Shown one piece after another: positions 57,230 to 64,000 of a stretch of DNA of 64,000 bases. The stretch is taken from assembly GCF_050003625.1 (NCBI RefSeq), contig NC_134398.1:82678003-82742002 (forward strand), read 5' to 3'. The position numbers and the translations under genes were made by a program. The notes beneath the pieces are model-generated. The model saw nothing but the letters and a program-made list of their open reading frames with translations, was not told where the DNA came from and did no database searches. Numbering within the stretch: position 1 is the stretch's first letter; every line of letters begins with the position of its first letter. The DNA comes from Haematobia irritans (lineage: Eukaryota; Arthropoda; Insecta; Diptera; Muscidae).

Positions 57230-60200
57230 TTTAGTGCACCAAATTGTTGTTAACGTTTTCCAGGTATATGCCCCTAAAATTTGCTTACGCCTTACACAAA
57301 ATGCAGGACACTCACACAAGAGGTGTTTTATTGATTCCTTTTCCTCCGCATCATGACAGCTCATACAATAGTCATTATACTTCGCACCAATAGTTTTTGC
57401 AAAATCGCCTATCAGGCAGCGACCCGTTATAGCAGATATCAGGAGTGATATCTGACGTCTCGAGAACACTAGCATATCTAGTGTGCGGTTTAAGTTTAAA
57501 TGGGGCCATATTTGCTTAGTGTCGTTCTCCCATCGAACATTTGCCATCATGACAGCCTTCTCACGCAGTAAGAGCTTGCAGGTAGCCAGAGGCACACCAA
57601 CAGATTCTAGTTCCCCTGGAATATGTAAGGTAGTTCCTAGCCTTGCTAGCTCATCTGCTTCGCAGTTCCCCGGTATGTTCCTGTGGCCAGGCACCCATAT
57701 TAGGTGAATATTGTGCTGCTCAGTCATCTCATTGAGAGATTTGCGGCAGTCGATGGCCGTTTTCGAGTTGAGGAACACAGAGTCCAAGGATTTTATTGCA
57801 GGTTGACTGTCTGAGTATATATTAATGCCCACATTTTTTGGAACATTACTTCTCAGCCAATTCGCCACCTCTCTTATTGCTAATATTTCAGCCTGAAAAA
57901 CACTACAGTGATCAGGTAATCTTTTGGCTATTCGAAGTTCCAGATCTTTAGAATATACTTCGAAACCCACTTGGCCATCCAATTTGGAGCCATCAGTGTA
58001 GAAATCTATATATCTTTTATTCCCCGGTGTCCGTGTACACCACGCCTCACTGTTGGGAATTAGAGTCTCAAACTTTTTGTCGAAAAGTGGACTCGCCAAA
58101 GTGTAATCCACTACGTTAGGCACGTCTGGCATTATTTTGAGGACCGAACTGTGACCGTAACTTTTTTCCCACCACAGCGATAGCTCGCGCAACCGCACAG
58201 CCGTTGTTGCAGCTGACTGTTTGGCCAAAATGTCTAAAGGCAATAGATGCAGTATGACATTAAGGGAGTTTGTTCCTGTCTTGCTGAATGCACCTGAGAT
58301 ACACAAGCACGCCATACGCTGAACTTTGTCTAAACTTGTCGGCTGGTGAAGTGCCGGCCACCAGACTACAACACCATATAGCATTACAGGTCTAACCACT
58401 GCCGTGTATAGCCAATGTACAATTTTTGGTTTTAGTCCCCACTTTTTCCCTATTGCCTTTTTGCACGAGTATAAAGCTACCGTTGCTTTCCTCGCCCTTT
58501 CTTCAATATTAAGCTTAAAGTTCAGCTTCCTGTCCAAAATAACGCCAAGGTATTTTGCACACTCCCTAAAGGGAATTTTAATACCCCCTAAGGAAATGGG
58601 CCTAACCGTGGGAGTTTTGCGATCTTTGCAGTACATGACTAGTTCTGTCTTTGCAGGATTTACCCCAAGACCATTATCTTTCGCCCATTTCTCAGTCATC
58701 CGGAGGGCTCTCTGTATAATATCTCTAACTGTTGATGGGAATTTTCCCCTGACTGCTAGCGCCATATCATCTGCGTATGCCACCACTTGTATCCTTTCTT
58801 TTTCTAGGGAAACCAGAAGGTCGTTTATAGCAACATTCCAAAGAATAGAACTCCTCCTTGAGGAGTGCCTCTGTTCACATACCTTTGTATGTTTGCTTGT
58901 CCTAGTGTGGCTGAAATGCGTCTCTTCCTTAGAAGTTCGTCTAACAGCCTAAGTATACCTGGATCAACATTCAGAGTTGTCAGTCAATTTAATATCGAGC
59001 TCGGATGGACGTTATTGAACGCCCCTTCGATGTCTAGAAATGCCACGATTGTGTATTCTTTGACAGATAGTGAGCTTTCAATAAAGCTGACTAGTTCATG
59101 TAATGCGGTCTCAGTAGATCTGCCTTTCGAGTATGCATGTTGTCGTTTCGAGAGCAAACTTGAATCGACTCTAGTTCTAAGATAAATATCTATCATCCTC
59201 TCCAGAGTCTTAGTGTGTAAATATAACCATAGCGATAGGCGGTAGGCGAACACTTATTTACGTGTATTTGTTATGGGAAGCCCAAAATCCGCGACGGAAT
59301 ACCGTGACGGCTAGCGGCGTGTCGCTAAATTAAAACTTATTCTAACTCCATGGCGAAAACTGGTATAGTGTTGCCATCGCTTATCAATTTTTTTAACTCA
59401 CCACTAGGAATTGCTGTTGCCTGGACACGAGTAGATTATTTTTTCTTGAAATAACTCAACAAATAACAAGCCATTGTATGTTTTTTTTCAACTTCATTGT
59501 TTCATATTGTCAAAGCATGCTGTATTGACAACAAAAACGCTAGGAAACGTGAAAAAGGGAATTATTCGCCGTCAAGCTTATTGTATTTGCCGTTGCGGCA
59601 AAAATGTTTCGCCCACCGCCTATCGCTATGGTTATATTTACACACTTAAGTAGGAATGATGATAAGCTGATTGGTCGGAAATCCTTCGCATTCGAGTGAG
59701 AGGCTTTTCCCGCTTTAGGTATGAAAACGACTTTTGATTCTTTCCACTTTCGTGGAATATATGCTAAGTTGATACATCCTATATATATCGCCGACAACCA
59801 GGGGATAATTCTGTCAGCCACCGCTTGTAACTCCGCCGGAGTAATTCCATCAGGTCCGGGGGATTTGAATGATCCAAAGCTATTTAACGCCCATTTTATT
59901 CTAGATTCTGATACAATTTCCTCGATAGGAAGCGACCGCTGAGCCACTGTGGCACCGCCAGTGCATGGTTCAACCGTCTGATTTCCGGGAAAATGTGTGT
60001 CCAATAGTACCTCCAGCGTCTCCTCACTGGACGTTGTCCAATTGCCCTCCGATGTTTTAATGAAACCTGGAGCGGAGCTCGTGGATGCTAGCACCTTCCG
60101 TAGTCTGGAAGCCTCGGACGTATTCTCAATGCTGCTGCAGTAATCATTCCAAGAGTTATGCTGAGCCTTTCTCAGTTCTCGCTTGTATCCTCTCAGATTC

Positions 60201-61180
60201 TTCTTGTAAGCGTCCCAATCCACAGGAGCTCTGGTGGACTTTGCTTTGTTAAAGAGCTTCCTGCACGATTTCTTCATATTACCTAACTCCGTAGACCACC
60301 ATGGTGGTCGATTTTTCCCCCTTGCCTTCCCTTTAGGGCATGCGGCTTTCAGTGAAATGTTGAAGGCCTTAGTAATCCTCTCCACTGCGTGTTCGATAAC
60401 TTGCACAGTGCTCATATTTGTCTCTGGTATTTCCGGTATCATCATATTGAACGATTCCCTATACCTATTCCAGTCAGCTTTCCTAACATTTGGCGGAAAT
60501 ATGGTCTTGGTGGTATGAACATCAAATTTGAAACTGATGTAGCGATGATCTGAGAAGCTGTGTTCACTTAAAACATGCCACTCAGATATCATTTCATTCA
60601 GTTCTTGCGAGGCCGAGGTGATGTCCAAAACCTCTTGCCTGTTTTTAGTGACAAAGGTTGGGGCATCTCCCTTGTTGCAAACTACCAGATTAGTACGCAA
60701 AATAAACTCTATTAGCGACTCTCCCCTTGCATTAGTATCACTACTTCCCCATATACTATGATGCGCATTCGCATCGCATCCCATAATGAGTTTCGTCTTT
60801 GTTTTCAGTGACTCCTCAACTAAGGTCTTAACGGCACATGGAGGCATCTCCCTGTCATGTCCCATATAGACCGAAGATACCCAATATTTGCATTTGGCTA
60901 TTTCTAAATTGGCAACGACAGTGTCTGCATTGCACATTGAAGGAAGCAGAAACAAGTTAAGCTCGTTTTTAGCAATTATACAGGCTCGAATTACATCATT
61001 ACCAGTATACTGCAATAGTTTGAACCCCGGAGTACTTAATTCACATATTTTGTTTCTATAAACATATGGTTCTTGAATAAGAACTATGTCTATGTCCCCT
61101 TTCATCAGGAGAACTTTTAAGGCAGCACATGCAGCCTTACAATGATGAAGATTTATCTGGAGGATCCGTAGGACCATCGA
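57230..61180 (-). pseudogene. LINE ORF2: endonuclease, reverse transcriptase, RNase H
   Basis: From the ATG at 61180 (MVLRILQINLHHC). Endonuclease blocks are IQEPYVYRNK, MGCDANAHHSIWGS and SEHSFSDHRYISF. RT begins at FGSFKSPGPDGITPAELQ and VVFIPKAGKASHSNAKDFRP. After the MITE insertion it resumes with TLERMIDIYLRTRVD, then GTPQGGVL, the catalytic VVAYADDMALAV and the thumb. RNase H follows (FYTDGSKLDGQVG, SDSQPAIKSL, WVPGHRNIPGNCEADELA), then a CCHC-type motif (CMSCHDAEEKESIKHLLCEC). It copies element RNA at the target site. It is inactive: an inserted MITE (59213-59644), a stop after SSILN near 58985, and a small deletion with frameshift near 58845 between GGVL and ILWNVAIND. Confidence 0.85.
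59213..59644. mobile_element. 432-bp MITE inside LINE ORF2
   Basis: Ends GTGTGTAAATATAACCATAG and, in complement, TGTGTAAATATAACCATAGC. It sits in the RT frame between FLLK and TLERM. The 4-bp duplication CTTA is exact at 59209-59212 and 59645-59648, and removing the element with one copy restores the conserved coding order. It is AT-rich and without coding capacity; superfamily unclear. Confidence 0.85.
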
Positions 61181-62355
61181 GATTTTCAACAACCGTCACA
61201 TCAGCCGCTTCAATCGAGGCATCAAGAATGTCCTCTTCAGAGATATCGGTGACTCTCGCAATAACCATAGGTTCAACTTTGGTGAGTTCTGAGGCAATAG
61301 AAGCCTCCTCACGCATACGGTATCTATCCATGTCTTCAACTTTGGTATCTCCCTCGACTTCGCAAGAGGATCCGCTTACTTCTGATTCAGACAGAGGCTT
61401 GTCCATTTCTGAATCATTTAGCTGATCGTTTTTATATACCTTCATTTGGATATAATGAAAGCCATAACATACACGGCCCTGAGACTTTGCTAGATGTGGC
61501 AAAGACTGAGTGTTCAATATAAACACTGCATGCCGTCTTGGCCCATCCACTTCATCCAAACGGCCAACCTTCCAATCAGCTGTTGGAAGATGTGGATTGC
61601 ATTGTTTCAGTCTATTTAAAATAGATTCAGGGTCAGGAGGGTTTGCAGGTATCCACGCATGTGCTCTTGGTCTAGCCGGTATGCCTTTCTTCTCGACTAA
61701 CTCTAGAGCAGCTCCTTCCCAAACTTCACCAATTAGTATCAGAGCAGCTTTAAAACATTCTATAGACCTCTGGTCCTCAAATGCGACTAGCTTAAATCGT
61801 CCTTGATACCAACCAGCCTCTTGGTGTCGAGGATCTGGGCCGGGAAACTTTTCCAGCACCTGTGAGTAGACGCCAGTCAAAGCATTCTCAATTTCCCCCT
61901 ATTTTTGCTTTGGAACCATACCGTCCAATGCTCCTTTATTTATAATAGCCATCACAAGGCTGTCTTTAGCAACTGAGGCAAACGATCGTTGATCCCTTTT
62001 GGAGGATGGCAGCTCATCCGGTGATCGTTCCCTTTTTCCAGCCTCAAGAATTCCTTGAGCCCATTTTAAGGAATCGCTTTGTTTAGCCGACAACGTGCTT
62101 GGGTCGACTGATCCTAATTTCTTTAGGATAAACAAAGCATTTCTGCGTTCCTTGAATCTCTTTCGTGAGGGATTACCTCCTTTTGATGCCGTTACCTTGG
62201 AAAAGGTTCGACTTGTCAAATTGTCGCCACCTGTCTACAGGTCGACTAATTGGGCCTAACTCTTGGTCATTGCCCAAATTTATAACTCCAGTCGATACCC
62301 GTCCACTGGGCCCTGAAGTTAGCAACCCAGTGGATGTCTTTGAATTTCTCTGCAT
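61137..62355 (-). pseudogene. LINE ORF1 (nucleic-acid-binding protein)
   Basis: Starts at the ATG at 62355 (MQRNSKTSTGLLTSGPSG) and ends at 61137, overlapping ORF2 by about 44 bp in another frame. It lacks zinc knuckles. The middle (GWYQGRFKLVAFEDQRSIEC to RPRAHAWIPANPPDPESILN) resembles the DUF4780-type domain of insect LINE ORF1 proteins, probably an RNA-binding fold. The tail is acidic. It is broken by a frameshift at about 62200-62220 and by an in-frame TAG at 61901-61899. ORF1 proteins coat element RNA and act as chaperones. Confidence 0.7.
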
Positions 62356-62546
62356 GGTGGCCTAATATCCCACCACACTTGAAATTCGTAGTAGGTAATT
62401 ATTACGATGATTTTATCCGCTATTAAAAAACACGTCCGTTCCGTTCGACGGTTGAATAGGATATGGGTTCACTAACAGTCATGCAATAATTGGTCCATAT
62501 ATAAATTGATAACTAATGTGGTGTGTATACAAAAGTTCTGCACAAG

Positions 62547-62902
62547 CAAAGATTATAGATTCAGGAAGATAGGAAATTAGCTACTGAGGAGATCGAACCA
62601 TTTACCGGGTTAGTTTAATACTCGAACCAAACGCGTATACGACATTTATTGGCATAGCATTAAAATGCAAATAAAAAGAAATTAAGTACACGAAATAAAT
62701 TTCTATAAAGGGGAAAATGTAATTTTTTGGTTGTTGCCTAAAATTTAACATTGTTTCATTAAGAAAATTAAGTTTGTCATTTAAAATATAAAAACGAAAA
62801 ACAAATAAAAAAATTACAAACATGTATGGAACTAACATGGTAAATGCAACATTTGGTATGATGCAAGCCAATTTCCTATCTTCCTCAAGTTTATTGTCTT
62901 TG
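62547..62902. mobile_element. hAT-type MITE, second copy
   Basis: A diverged copy of 33728-34062. Ends CAAAGATTATAGATTCAGGA and the complement of CAAAGACAATAAACTTGAGG. A repeat of the inner right region (AACATTTGGTATGACGCAA) follows at 62911-62930. No exact 8-bp duplication remains. Confidence 0.7.
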
Positions 62903-63069
62903 GTAAAAGCAACATTTGGTATGACGCAATTTTTTTGTTTCAGCAACATTTATAGAAAAACCCAAATTCATTCGAATTCGAGTGACTGCCTTTCTTTCGA
63001 ACTGGTTTTCATTCGATATACAAGAACAGGGCATAAATGTCGAAAAAAAGAATATAAAATAAAAAATTA

Positions 63070-63450
63070 AAAAAATAATGAAAATAAAATTAAAAATTTC
63101 ACACAGGGATTTGAACCTGTGCCAATTGACTTTTCACTTCCATGGATGTTCTTTTGAGAAGCACTTACTAGAAGTTTTAATTTTTGAAAATAAATATTTG
63201 ATAAAAATACCCCTGGTGACATTTGTGTTCTTTATTGTTTCACTCAAACTAATAATGAACATCTCGAGAAGTGGTTATAATGTTATACGTGGAAACATTT
63301 GAATTGACGTTTCGGCGCTTCGTGTTCAATGGCTTTTGACTAAGTGTGCTAAAGCGTTCTGTTATAGTGCAACAAACCCAGATTAAACCCCTGGCAATTA
63401 ATATATAAAAGTATAATAAAAAATGTTGAGAAAAACAAAAAGTGAAATTT
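63070..63450 (+). repeat. tRNA-like element, copy 2
   Basis: Matches the minus strand of 18360-18810. Near its left end the minus strand has a B-box-like GGCACAGGTTCAAATCCC (63100-63125). Near its right end the plus strand has GTGTGCTAAAGCGTTCTGTT and CCCAGATTAAACCCCTGG (63340-63400). So two tRNA-like pieces point outward. No protein; boundaries approximate. Confidence 0.5.
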
Positions 63451-64000
63451 GCGAACATTTTTAAATAAAAACATTTCTATTCCAAAACCACAGCCGATCT
63501 CGTTTTGTTGTTCTTTTCTGAAAAACAAATTGCATTACGCCGCCATTATTACACATCTTGATGTTTTGTAGTAAAAATTTAATATGGTACACATACTTGG
63601 AAATTGTAGGAACAATTTTGAAATATGTTTTACCAAAAAATAGTATCGTTTAAAAAAATGTACCATCAGAAGTTGCAACTAAAGTTATTTGTTTTCTTTC
63701 AACGAAGTTTCTTTAGGCGCGGTTTGTGGGTGCATTACACAGTGGCCTATAAATAGGTATTATGCTTGGCTGTATGGGTTGATGAGTATAAGAGCTACCA
63801 AGGCCGTATTCAGGGGGGGGGGTGAGGGGGATCAAACCCCCCCGAAATGAATGAATATTTTTATATAAATAAATATATATTTTTAGCTGCATAGAAAAAT
63901 CTTATCGAAGATGTTGATGAAAAGCTGGAGGTTTTATTTTGAAAAACGCTTATCTATAAAACTTGCACAAATCATAGAATACTAGTTGAAAAGCCCGTCA
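63451..64000. other. Unassigned end of window, with a G-run/C-run hairpin
   Basis: AT-rich sequence except 63813-63843, where ten G residues and a TGAGGGGG stretch are followed after ATCAAA by seven C residues and can pair. I recall similar G-run ends in insect repeats, but cannot name the family. No gene seen. Confidence 0.5.

Larger units (their letters stand above)
57030..62450 (-). mobile_element. Decayed LINE with endonuclease, RT and RNase H
   Basis: An element of about 5.4 kb with two overlapping ORFs, an apurinic-type endonuclease, a reverse transcriptase (YADD) and an RNase H domain. This combination is found in the I/LOA group of insect LINEs. Its 3' end is near the exon at 56997, and its 5' end is not sharply defined (62400-62460). 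Its 3' region, about 57110-57225, resembles the tail of the DINE-like family at 34569-36645. Confidence 0.85.
56998..64000 (-). other. Partial upstream intron of the CCDC40-like gene
   Basis: From the acceptor at 56999-56998 to beyond the window. It contains the LINE, two MITEs and a tRNA-like element. I found no further exon of the gene here. Confidence 0.6.

Overview
The window is nuclear DNA from a dipteran, most likely a muscid-type fly (Stomoxys, Haematobia or Musca; inferred from repeat families I recognise, not searched). It is AT-rich and almost entirely transposable elements, many nested inside each other. Nothing bacterial or plasmid-like is present.

The one host gene I can support is on the minus strand: the 3' part of a coiled-coil gene that resembles CCDC40, a ciliary axoneme protein. 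Three coding exons with canonical splice sites join in phase: 56997-56853, 37676-37468 and 32397-31588. Together they encode about 387 residues. Its introns (about 19.2 kb and 5.1 kb) are filled with transposons, and its earlier exons lie beyond position 64000.

Layout. 1-1720: AT-rich, one pogo-like MITE. 1721-16184: a very large inverted repeat (foldback-like) whose arms carry 172-bp tandem units; it is interrupted by a SINE, TA-flanked elements and two mariner-type copies. 16250-18810: a dead Tc1-like transposase split by a MITE, then a tRNA-like element. 18888-27020: a TA microsatellite, two opposed DINE/mini-me-like elements holding further insertions, and TIR elements. 27635-31313: a non-autonomous hAT element with a clean 8-bp target duplication, itself carrying nested insertions. 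31588-57000: the gene, with a hAT MITE, a DINE-like element, a broken Ty3/gypsy element, dead mariners, and large TIR/foldback clusters in its introns. 57030-62450: a decayed RNase-H-bearing LINE on the minus strand, split by a MITE. 62547-64000: a hAT MITE copy, a tRNA-like element and a G-run/C-run hairpin.

No transposase or polymerase in the window looks intact, so mobility would need proteins supplied from elsewhere. The most informative material is the insertion history (many exact target-site duplications), recurrent divergent tRNA-like pairs inside DNA elements, a 3' tail shared by the LINE and a DINE-like family, and a foldback family with 14-bp target duplications. All family names come from reading the sequence; no database was searched.
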